Source of the DNA: Robiginitomaculum_A sp036478535
Lineage (GTDB): Bacteria > Pseudomonadota > Alphaproteobacteria > Caulobacterales > Maricaulaceae
Direction: 5' to 3'
Assembly: GCA_965224735.1 (NCBI GenBank)
Contig: OZ245059.1
Span: 1,240,001-1,304,000 of the forward strand
DNA length: 64,000 nt
Position numbers and translations under genes: made by a program. Below the pieces are notes generated by a model. It was not told the origin of the DNA. It worked only from the letters and a program-made list of their open reading frames with translations, and searched no databases. This document shows, one piece after another, positions 18,052 to 26,242 of this stretch. The number at the start of each line of letters is the position of its first letter. Position 1 is the first letter of the stretch.

Positions 18052-18653
18052 TTAAGGTCTGCTTGTTTTTTGGAAATTTTTGACTCGGTGCCCTTGAAAA
18101 TACGGCCAATGTTTTCATGATGGCGAATGATAATGACAAGACCCACGGCTAGGCACAAAACAGCGACATATATATAGCCCATGAAATAGGCTATTATAGG
18201 CGCAATGATGGCGGTTATAATGCCAGACAGGGAGACGATCCGAGTTAGAAAAGCGCATGTTAGCCAAATGATGGCGGCGAGCAGTCCGACCTTCCAAGAT
18301 GCGATCAATAAAACGCCAAAATATGTGGCCACACCTTTGCCGCCCTTAAACTTTAACCAGACGGGATAGCAATGACCTATGAGCGCGGCGCCGCCCGCGA
18401 TAAGGCCTGCGGTATTTCCAAACAAATGCCTGAAAATTAAAACTGCTGCTGCTGCTTTGCCTGCATCAAAAATAAGGGTCAAAATAGCGATGTCCTTGCG
18501 GCCCGTGCGCAGTACATTCGTAGCGCCGATATTGCCTGACCCGATCTTGCGAATATCGCCTTGCCCCGCAAGACGCGCGAGCAAAAGCCCAAAGGGAATA
18601 GCGCCTAGAAAATATCCGCTTATAGCCGCAATGATAATATTTTGATCCATCAT
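18048..18653 (-). CDS. plsY: Glycerol-3-phosphate acyltransferase PlsY
   Basis: This 201-residue inner-membrane enzyme transfers the acyl group from acyl-phosphate to glycerol-3-phosphate, the first step of phospholipid synthesis. Family signatures are IPFGLLLARLAGQGDIRKIGSGNIGATNVLR (about 20-50), GHCYPVWLKFKGGKGVAT (about 92-109) and a late HHENIGRI (about 177-184). About five hydrophobic helices are visible. It lies between pyrC' and dprA in the same direction. Confidence 0.96.
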   Translation of the reverse strand: MMDQNIIIAAISGYFLGAIPFGLLLARLAGQGDIRKIGSGNIGATNVLRTGRKDIAILTLIFDAGKAAAAVLIFRHLFGNTAGLIAGGAALIGHCYPVWLKFKGGKGVATYFGVLLIASWKVGLLAAIIWLTCAFLTRIVSLSGIITAIIAPIIAYFMGYIYVAVLCLAVGLVIIIRHHENIGRIFKGTESKISKKQADLK

Positions 18654-18671
18654 AGTGATATCTTGCCTGTA

Positions 18672-19964
18672 TTAGGTTCGTGTGTCAAAAACGATTTTTC
18701 CATCGCATATTGTGACAATGGCTTTGCCCTGCATAGAGCGCTTGTCAAAGGGTGTGTTGCGCGAGAGCGATATCAGCTTGTCGACATCGCACACCCACGG
18801 CGCCCCAAGGTCGAGCAAAACCAAATCTGCGGGCGCGCCTATGGCTAATTTTCCTTGGGGTAAATCCAATAGAGCAGCAGGGTTGCAGGTTACGGCTTTC
18901 AGATAAGCCATCAAATCAAGCTGCCCGTCTGCCACCAATGTCAGGCCCGCAGAGAGGAGCAATTCAAGCCCAACTGCGCCTGCACTCGCCTCTGAGAACG
19001 GGCGGCGTTTCTCGCCTGCTGGGCGCGGGTCATGAGCGGAGACGATGATATCTATTGTTCCCTCATTAATGGCCGCGAGAAGCGCCTGTCTGTCATCCTC
19101 GCTACGCAAAGGCGGATCAAGTTTGGCAAAGCTGCGATAATCGCCAATATCCAGCTCGTTAAGCGCCAAATGGTTGATGCTAACGGACGCGGCTATGTCT
19201 AAATCTTTGGCTTTCGCGCGCCGAATGGGGGGCAGGGTTTGAGCGGCTGAGACAAGGTCAAGTAAAGTGCGCGCCCCCGTTAGTTCGGCCAGCGCCAAAT
19301 CCCGTTCGGCCATAATGCGCTCGGAAACGGCAGGCGCGCCTGCAAGGCCCATACGCGAGGAGAGATCGCTCTCATGAGCGCAGGTGTTTTTTGACAGATC
19401 AATATCAAAAATACGGCAAGATATCAGCGCGTTAAACGCAGAGCTATAAGCCATGATACGGTGCATCAGGCGTGTGTCTTTAATCGGAGTTTCTCCATTT
19501 GAGAACATCACCGCGCCTGCCTCGCTCATCATGCCAAGCTCGGTCATCTCCGTTCCCAAAAGTCCTTTGGTGAGCGCGCCAGCACTGAGGACTTTCACGC
19601 TTGATGTTTGCCGTCCGCGCTTGAGGATATAATCAACAAGCGAAATGTCATCGATAACCGGATTGGTTTGCGGCATGACCACCATCGTCGTCACCCCGCC
19701 AGACGCAGCGGCTTTGCCAGCGCTCTCTAGGGTTTCTTTATGCTCTGCGCCTGGCTCGCTCGTCACCACGCGTATGTCAATCAGGCCAGGGATGAGCGCC
19801 AAGCCATCGGCGTCTATAACCGTAATATCAGGGCTTAGGCCTTCGTTGAAAATGTCTGGGCCCATAGTAGATATGTGGCCGTTTTCTATAAACAGGTCGC
19901 CAATTTCGTCTAGCCCTGTTTGAGGGTCGATAAGGCGCGCGTTTTTAATGGCAAGCTTATGCAT
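18672..19964 (-). CDS. pyrC: Dihydroorotase-like protein PyrC' (probably non-catalytic)
   Basis: This 430-residue amidohydrolase-fold protein is coupled to pyrB (8-bp overlap). Active dihydroorotases bind zinc through a DxHxH motif after the first strand. Here the same place reads LIDIRVVTSEPGAEHKET (61-78), so both histidines are replaced. The late catalytic TDHAP motif is SAHDP. This matches the pyrC' (pyrX) type found beside pyrB in Alphaproteobacteria and pseudomonads, where the partner is inactive but needed for assembly of aspartate transcarbamoylase. A catalytic dihydroorotase should be encoded elsewhere in the genome. Confidence 0.88.
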   Translation of the reverse strand: MHKLAIKNARLIDPQTGLDEIGDLFIENGHISTMGPDIFNEGLSPDITVIDADGLALIPGLIDIRVVTSEPGAEHKETLESAGKAAASGGVTTMVVMPQTNPVIDDISLVDYILKRGRQTSSVKVLSAGALTKGLLGTEMTELGMMSEAGAVMFSNGETPIKDTRLMHRIMAYSSAFNALISCRIFDIDLSKNTCAHESDLSSRMGLAGAPAVSERIMAERDLALAELTGARTLLDLVSAAQTLPPIRRAKAKDLDIAASVSINHLALNELDIGDYRSFAKLDPPLRSEDDRQALLAAINEGTIDIIVSAHDPRPAGEKRRPFSEASAGAVGLELLLSAGLTLVADGQLDLMAYLKAVTCNPAALLDLPQGKLAIGAPADLVLLDLGAPWVCDVDKLISLSRNTPFDKRSMQGKAIVTICDGKIVFDTRT

Positions 19965-20925
19965 TGTTTGGCGCTCCTATAGAAAGTATTTGCAAAATCG
20001 CCATGCGCATAGCTACGCCCGTTTCCACTTGCTTTGTAATCAGGCTTATCTTCGTATCGTCTGCAATATCAGAACTGATCTCAACGCCTCTATTCATAGG
20101 CCCTGGGTGCATAACAAGAGCTTTGGGGCGTGCATAGCCCAGCTTGGCACGGTCTAGGCCGTAAAAATGGAAATACTCGCGCTTTGATGGTACAAAAGCC
20201 CCGCCCATGCGCTCTAGCTGCAAACGGAGCATCATAATCACGTCGCAGCCAGCCAGCCCAGTTTTCATATCATGATAGACATCTACGCCCCAGCGATCAC
20301 AGTCCGTGGGTAGCAAAGTTGGCGGGCCGATAAGGCGCACTTGTGCACCTAAAATATTGAGCAGTTGTACATTAGAACGCGCCACGCGCGAGTGCAAAAT
20401 ATCGCCGCAAATGGCAATGCACATGCCATCAAATTGGCCATCAAATTGGTTAAGAGCTTGGCGCAAAGTCAGTGCGTCGAGTAGCGCTTGGGTTGGATGC
20501 TCATGCATACCATCGCCCGCATTAATCACAGGGCAGGTTACTTTTTGCGATAGCAATGAGGGCGCGCCAGACGCGCCGTGGCGCACAACCAATAAGTCTG
20601 GACTCATAGCATTGAGGGTCGCAGCGGTATCAAGCAAAGTTTCTCCTTTGGCAACACTGCTTTGGGCGATGGGCATATTGATAACGTCTGCACCAAGGCG
20701 GCGTGCGGCAAGTTCAAATGATTTTTCGGTTCGGGTTGAGTTTTCAAAAAACAAATTAATCAGGGTTTTACCCGCTAGGATATGATTGCCTTTATCCTTT
20801 TGAAGTGAAATATCTAGGTAGGTTTCGCCAAGGTCTAATAGCAATTCTATTTCGGGGCGGTTCAAATCCGCAATGGAGAGAAGATGCCGGGAATGTATCC
20901 CTGATAAACCGTGCGCGTCTGGCAT
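19957..20925 (-). CDS. pyrB: Aspartate carbamoyltransferase catalytic subunit
   Basis: This 322-residue enzyme condenses carbamoyl phosphate and aspartate in pyrimidine synthesis. The carbamoyl-phosphate loop FFENSTRTEKSFE (59-71) and the HEHPTQALLDALTL block (about 140-153) are intact, as is the aspartate-binding LRLQ...HPGP region near the C-terminus. A 12-bp tandem duplication at 20426-20449 encodes QFDGQFDG in a surface loop. It is first in the pyrB-pyrC' unit. No pyrimidine-type leader or attenuator is evident upstream. Confidence 0.96.
   Translation of the reverse strand: MPDAHGLSGIHSRHLLSIADLNRPEIELLLDLGETYLDISLQKDKGNHILAGKTLINLFFENSTRTEKSFELAARRLGADVINMPIAQSSVAKGETLLDTAATLNAMSPDLLVVRHGASGAPSLLSQKVTCPVINAGDGMHEHPTQALLDALTLRQALNQFDGQFDGMCIAICGDILHSRVARSNVQLLNILGAQVRLIGPPTLLPTDCDRWGVDVYHDMKTGLAGCDVIMMLRLQLERMGGAFVPSKREYFHFYGLDRAKLGYARPKALVMHPGPMNRGVEISSDIADDTKISLITKQVETGVAMRMAILQILSIGAPNNA
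20426..20449. repeat. In-frame 12-bp tandem duplication in pyrB
   Basis: CCATCAAATTGG occurs twice head to tail and encodes a repeated FDGQ unit. Confidence 0.85.
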
Positions 20926-21028
20926 AAGGTTTCCTGTCTGATTTTAAGGGTTCTACTGCCGTAAACCTTATTTGTAAAGTGTAAAGTGTCTTGTACAGGC
21001 TCTAGTATGAGCCCTAGATGGGATAGGC

Positions 21029-21076
21029 GAAATAAGCTAGAGCCGAAATAAACTAGAGCCAGGGTAAGCTAGAGCG
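21029..21076. repeat. Three 16-bp tandem units running into the IS630 end
   Basis: Units at 21029-21044 and 21045-21060 differ by one base, and 21061-21076 is a more diverged copy. All end in CTAGAGC, the same bases that begin the inverted repeat of the adjacent IS630 element. A small hairpin (GGCTC-N6-GAGCC) lies at 20998-21013. Either the IS landed in a pre-existing CTAGAGC repeat, or its end was duplicated outward. Confidence 0.75.
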
Positions 21077-21499
21077 TTCCCTGTATAGTCGTACGCATAT
21101 CCAGCTGCCTTGAAGTAGTTCCAACATTCTTTTTTTGAATATTGATTTGTGATATGTCCTATGACTTTCCAGAGGGCGTCATAAGTGCGGGCTTTTGCTT
21201 TTCTCAGATGCGCTTTTAGTTTTGAGAGGGCCATTTCAATTGTGACGAGGCCTAATAAATATCTGCGGAAGGGCGCAAGTTTCCCACTCCCAGGTGCTCG
21301 CCCTTGTTGTGCTGGTTTAATAGAACCTGTTGCCTTGCTGCCGCACGGCAAGAATGCCCGTTATCAACAAATGCCGCAACTCGGCGACGAAGATCAATGG
21401 AAATCGTTTTACTCATGATACACCTCCAAACATGGTGAATCGCATTTTAAACCAAAAGGGAACCCATAAAGTGAATCTACTTAATCAGGGAACGCTCTA
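21070..21499 (-). mobile_element. Decayed IS630-family element, copy 1 (internally deleted)
   Basis: About 430 bp is bounded by inverted terminal sequence GAGCGTTCCCTG with flanking TA dinucleotides (21070-21071 and 21498-21499), the usual IS630 TA target duplication. Inside, only the first and last parts of the transposase remain. The left and right halves are near-identical to copy 2 at 49218-50184, but most of the DDE domain is missing between the GLVT coding segment and the IEMA(F/L)SKLK segment. Confidence 0.9.
21085..21416 (-). pseudogene. IS630 transposase remnant, copy 1
   Basis: The reading starts MSKTISIDLRRRVAAFVDNG from the ATG at 21416. It loses part of the helix-turn-helix through a frameshifting deletion near 21314-21342 and resumes as TGSIKPAQQGRAPGSGKL. 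It then jumps by a large deletion to IEMALSKLKAHLRKAKAR and the C-terminus. The normal TAA stop is changed to TAT, so the frame runs through the IS end to 21037. The catalytic DDE aspartates are gone. Confidence 0.88.
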
Positions 21500-21564
21500 G
21501 CTGTGCAATCGTAAGTGTTTGCTAACCCTATTGTGTTCTATTTTGATAAAATAGGGAATAAACT

Positions 21565-23487
21565 ATGAAATCAGTAACTGCACAACGGCCTGTAGCGACA
21601 CATAATGTAGCGACACATAAACCAATCGAACACAAACCCACAGCTACACAAATAAAGGCTGTGGAAGTTGGCCGTATTTTGTCAGTTGGTTCATCGCAGG
21701 TTTCGGTTAATCTTAATAAGTCTATTATTAGTTCTAATCGGTTGCATTTGGCGCAAATTGGAACGGTTTTGAAGATTATCACGCACAACTCTATTGTGGT
21801 CGCAATGGTATCTTCACTTGAAATTGGCGGTCTTGATAATGAGCAAATGCATGATGGTTGTATAGCCAAACTTAGCATTATGGGGGAGATAACGACCAAT
21901 ACCTCTACGCGGCAAACTAAGTTTTTTAGGGGCGTGCGCTCATTTCCTGTTTTAAACCAGCCCGTTATGACGATGCTCCAAAACGAACTAAATTTTATAT
22001 TTTCGACAGGGGATGAACCGAGTATTGAAATTGGTAAATTGCAACAAGATAACAATATCTGTGTCCGTGTTCGCACAAACGATTTGCTTTCAAAACATTT
22101 CGCTATTATCGGATCTACTGGCTCTGGTAAATCCTGTACGGTTGCTCTCGTTTTGCAAGCTATATTGGATGAAAGTCCTAATGCTCATGTGGTTTTGTTC
22201 GATCCACATAATGAATATTCCCATAGTTTTGGTGACCTTGCTGCTCTAACACAACAAACAGATTTGGATTTACCGATTTGGTTGTTTGATTTTGAAGAGG
22301 TCTGCGAGCTTTTGACATCAGAAATTATGGATCAAAAACGCGAAGAGATTGAAGTGCTTTCAGAGGTTATTTTGAAGGCAAAGCAACTTTATGATCGGTC
22401 TTTAAACAATAATGAACAAATTGCACAGCAAGTAAAATTAGATGATATTGAAAAAAACCTGCACCGGGTTGCAGCTCACATATCTCTGGATTCCCCCGTT
22501 CCTTATCGCATGCGCGACGTATTGCGCCTTATTGATTATTATATGGGTTTGTTAGAAAACACCAATAATTTGGGCCCTTATAAACGCCTGAGTCGCCGTA
22601 TTCAGATGCTTATGGCCGATCCGCAGTATAAGTTTGTATTCAAAAATCAAGTAACGCCGCGTTCTATTCAAGACATTACGGGCGGTATATTTAGAATTCC
22701 TGTTCAAAATAAGCCTATCTCTATTTTGGATTTTTCAGGTATTCCTTCAAAAACCATCAATATCGTTGTCTCCGTAATTAGCCGCCTTGCCTTTGAACTT
22801 GCAATGTGGAGTAAACGCTCGATACCGATTTTACTCGTTTGTGAAGAGGCGCATAGATATATTCCGGCGGATACTAGCCTTGGCTTTAGCTCTACGCGTA
22901 AATCCATTTCCAGAATTGCTAAAGAGGGGCGTAAATACGGTGTTTCGTTGGGCATTATCTCCCAGCGTCCATCAGAGCTTGAACCATCGGCGTTATCACA
23001 GTGTGGTACGATTTTTTCTATGCGCCTTAGTAATGAGCGTGACCAAAACTTTGTTCGTGCTGCTATTTCCGATGGCGCCGCAGAATTGTTAGCATTTCTA
23101 CCATCATTGGGTACAGCTGAAATGATGGTTTTTGGGGAAAGTGTTAATCTACCAATGCGCGTTATACTCAATACACTAGAAGCAGAAAGACGGCCTCATT
23201 CATCGAGCGCAGAGTTTACAGATCTGTGGTCCGCAGGCGAAGTTTCACCAACCTATATGAATGCTGTGTTTGAAAATTGGCGTAAACGTACATTTGATGC
23301 AACGCCAGAATTAGCTTCAGTCCCAAGTCACAAGCCAATAAGTACTCAATTGTCTTCTAACTTTACCCCTTCGAAATTACGTGCAACGCGCAAATCAAAT
23401 GTGCCTGTAATACCTGATTTGAAGTCAGCAAATACAGTTGATGAAGTCAAGCAAATGCTTAATTCTGTTTTTCATAGAAATATCTAA
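21565..23487 (+). CDS. HerA-like hexameric ATPase/translocase
   Basis: This 640-residue protein has an N-terminal HAS-barrel-like region (about 30-110) and a central HerA/FtsK-type P-loop ATPase. Walker A is GSTGSGKS (183-190), the DPHNEYSH segment (213-220) is typical of HerA, Walker B is PILLVCEEAHRYIP (421-434) with paired glutamates, and a SQRPSEL motif (466-472) follows. HerA proteins translocate DNA, classically with the NurA nuclease in archaea or with Sir2 or nuclease partners in bacterial phage defence. No such partner is next to it here. A 15-bp duplication at 21591-21620 gives VATHNVATHK near the N-terminus. It sits between an IS630 remnant and the NDUFS4-like gene. Confidence 0.85.
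   Translation: MKSVTAQRPVATHNVATHKPIEHKPTATQIKAVEVGRILSVGSSQVSVNLNKSIISSNRLHLAQIGTVLKIITHNSIVVAMVSSLEIGGLDNEQMHDGCIAKLSIMGEITTNTSTRQTKFFRGVRSFPVLNQPVMTMLQNELNFIFSTGDEPSIEIGKLQQDNNICVRVRTNDLLSKHFAIIGSTGSGKSCTVALVLQAILDESPNAHVVLFDPHNEYSHSFGDLAALTQQTDLDLPIWLFDFEEVCELLTSEIMDQKREEIEVLSEVILKAKQLYDRSLNNNEQIAQQVKLDDIEKNLHRVAAHISLDSPVPYRMRDVLRLIDYYMGLLENTNNLGPYKRLSRRIQMLMADPQYKFVFKNQVTPRSIQDITGGIFRIPVQNKPISILDFSGIPSKTINIVVSVISRLAFELAMWSKRSIPILLVCEEAHRYIPADTSLGFSSTRKSISRIAKEGRKYGVSLGIISQRPSELEPSALSQCGTIFSMRLSNERDQNFVRAAISDGAAELLAFLPSLGTAEMMVFGESVNLPMRVILNTLEAERRPHSSSAEFTDLWSAGEVSPTYMNAVFENWRKRTFDATPELASVPSHKPISTQLSSNFTPSKLRATRKSNVPVIPDLKSANTVDEVKQMLNSVFHRNI
21591..21620. repeat. In-frame 15-bp tandem duplication in the herA-like gene
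   Basis: TGTAGCGACACATAA occurs at 21591-21605 and 21606-21620, encoding the VATHN/VATHK repeat. Confidence 0.85.
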
Positions 23488-23548
23488 ATTCAAATTTACA
23501 AATGACGTATTTGGGCTTAGACTAAGCATAGTTTAACAAGGGATTACT

Positions 23549-23854
23549 ATGATTGCGCTTATTACACAGATGGCACTCAATGCCATGCAGTCTGGCTCTA
23601 AGGGCTATGATAAATGGGTGCTAAAGTTCCCAAAAAACTCCCAAAGGCGAATAGATCCTTTGACAGGTAATGCAACTTCTATGGATATGTTACAAGAACT
23701 TAGTTTGAGTTTTGAAACGAAAGAGGAAGCGATCACCTATGCCAAAGCAAAAGGGATTGCATTTAGATTAATTGAAAAAGCAAAGCATAAGCCAGTTGGC
23801 CGAAGCTATGCCAATAATTTTGCATTTGAGCGAAAATTCCCTTGGACACACTAA
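23549..23854 (+). CDS. NDUFS4-like complex I accessory subunit
   Basis: This 101-residue protein matches the ETC complex I subunit conserved region, the bacterial counterpart of mitochondrial NDUFS4 (18 kDa) found mainly in Alphaproteobacteria. Visible family features are AMQSGSKGYDKWVLKF (12-27), the DPLTGNATSMDMLQELSLSFETKEEAITYAKAKG region (36-69) and the terminal SYANNFAFERKFPWTH (86-101). It would bind the peripheral arm of NADH:ubiquinone oxidoreductase. AAGGG lies before the ATG. It is followed by tRNA-Arg. Confidence 0.9.
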   Translation: MIALITQMALNAMQSGSKGYDKWVLKFPKNSQRRIDPLTGNATSMDMLQELSLSFETKEEAITYAKAKGIAFRLIEKAKHKPVGRSYANNFAFERKFPWTH

Positions 23855-23883
23855 GCGCGAGACACTATTAGGAAAACAAGAAC

Positions 23884-23960
<77 letters not shown>

Positions 23961-23980
23961 AAGCATTGTTTTTTAGCTTA

Positions 23981-24025
23981 TTTTTACACATATACTTTTT
24001 ACGCATATACTTTTTACACATATAC
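23981..24025. repeat. Three 15-bp tandem repeats downstream of tRNA-Arg
   Basis: Units TTTTTACACATATAC at 23981-23995, 23996-24010 (one change) and 24011-24025. They lie between the tRNA and the integrase remnant. Confidence 0.9.
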
Positions 24026-24039
24026 AAGGGTGAGTTACG

Positions 24040-24240
24040 TTAGAGAAATTTAAACGCTTCATCTGCAAGCACGGCCTTGTTCACAAATCTAACATATTGT
24101 TGCGACTCGCTCAAGGTTTTATGGTCAAGCACAGCCTGTATGTCATAAGTTGTTGCGCCGCCCTTGGCTAAATGCGTGGCTAGGTGTACAGTCTCTGTGT
24201 TAGACAGATCAGGCAATAAAACACAAACTCACATATTTTC
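24040..24240 (-). pseudogene. C-terminal remnant of a tyrosine recombinase (integrase)
   Basis: On the minus strand an open stretch ends at TAA (24040-24042). It reads HLATHLAKGGATTYDIQAVL, then DHKTLSESQQYVRFVNKAVL and ADEAFKFL. This is the end of a phage or island integrase, with the catalytic tyrosine in SQQYVRF and the GHK-like DHK box. The preceding HxxR region is degraded (DLSNT in place of the usual DLRHT), and no start or N-terminal domains remain. It points toward tRNA-Arg 80 bp away, as expected for an integrase at a tRNA attachment site. The rest of the 23961-24417 gap holds only the 15-bp repeats and the mraZ regulatory region. Confidence 0.8.
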
Positions 24241-24354
24241 AGACAGAGCCATTAAGTGTGTTCTTTTTATGTTCTGATGCTTGGTGATGTTTCGGTAAGA
24301 AAATGTCGATAAAACAGTGATTTGCACTTAATAATTCCTTAAATTTGCATTGTA

Positions 24355-24379
24355 TCCCATGAATTCCCATGCTATCCCC
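24355..24379 (-). promoter_or_regulatory. MraZ-box array (three half-sites, 10-bp spacing)
   Basis: On the minus strand three TGGGA-like half-sites recur exactly every 10 bp: GGGGA (24375-24379), TGGGA (24365-24369) and TGGGA (24355-24359). MraZ binds repeated TGGG-type boxes separated by 5 bp upstream of its own operon and represses dcw transcription. The array lies 39-63 bp before the mraZ ATG, fitting autoregulation. Confidence 0.8.
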
Positions 24380-24417
24380 TTTACAGTAGTGAACGGTTTG
24401 CTGCGGGGGATGGTTGT

Positions 24418-24894
24418 ATGTTTTTATCGCGGGTCACTAATGCGCTGGATGCCAAAGGCCGGATTTCCGTACCTGCGGATTTCCGCGCGGTTGTGGGTGA
24501 TGGCAGTTTTGATGGCATTGTTGTCTGGCCTAGCTTTGATGGCGCTTACCTTGAAGGCGGCGGAATATCACTGCTTAGGGACTATCAGGCTTTGCTTGAA
24601 AATATGGATCCATATGATAATGGGCGTATTGCTTTTGAGCGCGCAATTTTTGCGGAAAGCCGGCGCTTATCATTTGATGCAGGCGGGCGGGTGTCTTTGC
24701 CAAAAGAACTGGCTGAGTATGCAAATTTAAATGGGCAGGTGACATTTATTGGCCTTGGGCGCCGTTTTGAAATATGGAATCCGGAAGGTTATGATGTGCT
24801 TGCGGGTGAGGCGCGCAAAGTGGCGCGTGAGAATCGCCATCGTTTACGTTTGGCAGGGCGGATAAATTCAACCAACGCTGGAGATGTTTCGTGA
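24418..24894 (+). CDS. mraZ: Transcriptional regulator MraZ
   Basis: This 158-residue protein carries two SpoVT/AbrB-like MraZ domains. The first is MFLSRVTNALDAKGRISVPADFRAVV (1-26) and the second centres on SRRLSFDAGGRVSLPKELAEYANL (81-104). MraZ forms a ring-shaped oligomer that binds tandem boxes in front of the dcw operon and usually represses it. GGGGGA lies upstream of the ATG, and a three-box array is visible 40-60 bp away. Its stop overlaps the GTG start of rsmH by 4 bp. Confidence 0.95.
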   Translation: MFLSRVTNALDAKGRISVPADFRAVVGDGSFDGIVVWPSFDGAYLEGGGISLLRDYQALLENMDPYDNGRIAFERAIFAESRRLSFDAGGRVSLPKELAEYANLNGQVTFIGLGRRFEIWNPEGYDVLAGEARKVARENRHRLRLAGRINSTNAGDVS

Positions 24895-25889
24895 GTCATT
24901 TGCCTGTGCTTTTAACTGAGGTGGTCAGGGCGTTGGCGATTCAAAAAGATGATGTTATTGTTGATGGTACTTTTGGGGCTGGCGGTTATACACGTGCTAT
25001 TTTGGAGGTAAAAAAATGTCACGTTATTGGTTTGGATAGAGATCCGAGTGTTGCGGGTTTTGCTCAGGCGGTAGCTGAAAAATTTCCCCAAAATTTCTCT
25101 TTTTATGAAACAAAATTTTCTAAAATGGATGAGGTGTTGAACGGCCGTAAAGTGGACGGCGTTGTTTTGGATATTGGCGTATCGTCCATGCAACTCGATC
25201 AAGGGGAGCGCGGATTTTCATTTATGCGGAATGGGCCGCTGGACATGCGTATGTCTGGCGTTGGCGTTAACGCAAAGGATGCAATAAAATATTTAGCACA
25301 CAATGAGTTAATAAGAATATTTAAAGTTTATGGCGAGGAAAAACGGGCGCGCCGCTGTGCTGATTTTATCGTCCGTGCACGCGAGAAGAGCCTTATAGAG
25401 ACAACGGAAGAATTGGCCAATATTGTAAGTGCCGCCCTTGGCAGAACAGGGAGAATTCATCCAGCAACACGGGTGTTTCAAGCTTTGCGTATTTTTATAA
25501 ATGACGAGCTTGGGGAGCTTTATAGGGCGTTGCTCGCCGCTGAGAAAATACTAAAGCCAGGGGGAAGATTTGCTGTTGTGAGTTTTCACTCTATGGAGGA
25601 TAGGATTGTCAAAAATTTTTTTCGTGTTCGTTCTGGGTATATGTCTGGGCGATCGCGCCATCTCCCCCCGCAACAAGTAAGCGCGTCTCTGCCGTCATTT
25701 TCACAAAAGAAACGTTCAGGTATAAGTGTATCTAAAGAAGAGCTTGCTGTTAATCTGCGCGCGCGCTCGGCGCGGCTACGGGTTGCGGAGCGAACAAGTG
25801 CGCCAATTTGGCCAAAAGCATGTGAAACTGATATTGATATTCTGCCCGGCGTTCTCTCTTTGACAGAGCTTGAACGGAGAGCGGCATGA
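24891..25889 (+). CDS. rsmH: 16S rRNA (cytosine-1402-N4) methyltransferase RsmH
   Basis: This 332-residue SAM-dependent enzyme (MraW) methylates the N4 of C1402 in the ribosomal P site. Motif I is IVDGTFGAGGYTRAIL (23-38). The segments DGVVLDIGVSSMQLDQGERGFSFMRNGPLDMRM and VVSFHSMEDRIVKNFF are characteristic. It begins with GTG inside the mraZ stop and overlaps ftsL by 4 bp. The length is normal. Confidence 0.97.
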   Translation: MSHLPVLLTEVVRALAIQKDDVIVDGTFGAGGYTRAILEVKKCHVIGLDRDPSVAGFAQAVAEKFPQNFSFYETKFSKMDEVLNGRKVDGVVLDIGVSSMQLDQGERGFSFMRNGPLDMRMSGVGVNAKDAIKYLAHNELIRIFKVYGEEKRARRCADFIVRAREKSLIETTEELANIVSAALGRTGRIHPATRVFQALRIFINDELGELYRALLAAEKILKPGGRFAVVSFHSMEDRIVKNFFRVRSGYMSGRSRHLPPQQVSASLPSFSQKKRSGISVSKEELAVNLRARSARLRVAERTSAPIWPKACETDIDILPGVLSLTELERRAA

Positions 25890-26242
25890 GTATGCGGTAC
25901 ACTCAAACGCGCCGCCATAAAATCGGAAAGGCAGGGTGGCTTTTTCTTATGTTTATGGGAGTTGTGCTCATAGTTGTTCTGTATTCTATCAAGACTCGTG
26001 CACTGGCGGCCAAAAAACAAATGAGCCATCTCAAACACGTATTGCAACAAGAGCAAGCGGAAACACGTTTGCTCAAAGCGGAGATCGCGCATTTGCAAAG
26101 CCCAGTTCGTCTTCGCAAGTTGGCTAAGGAGCATTTAGGTTTAGAGGTTGCGAAAGCCAAGCAGGTTTTGACTTTGGAGCAGGCGGGGCAAGAAATCCCT
26201 AGTAAAAAGGTATCGGATGAAGGCGGGGAGGGCGAGCAATGA
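25886..26242 (+). CDS. ftsL: Cell division protein FtsL
   Basis: This 118-residue bitopic protein has a short basic cytoplasmic head, a single membrane helix (about 16-36, WLFLMFMGVVLIVVLYSI) and a periplasmic coiled coil (about 40-80). It ends in the conserved RLRKLAKEHLGLEVAKAKQV segment. Sequence identity in FtsL is always low, so the assignment rests on topology and position between rsmH and ftsI. It overlaps both neighbours by 4 bp. Confidence 0.9.
   Translation: MSMRYTQTRRHKIGKAGWLFLMFMGVVLIVVLYSIKTRALAAKKQMSHLKHVLQQEQAETRLLKAEIAHLQSPVRLRKLAKEHLGLEVAKAKQVLTLEQAGQEIPSKKVSDEGGEGEQ

Noticed and set aside
21528..22076. Minus-strand open frame of 182 codons opposite the herA-like gene
   Set aside because: It is Cys/Ser/Ile-rich with no domain, and the plus strand has a full HerA-type ATPase.
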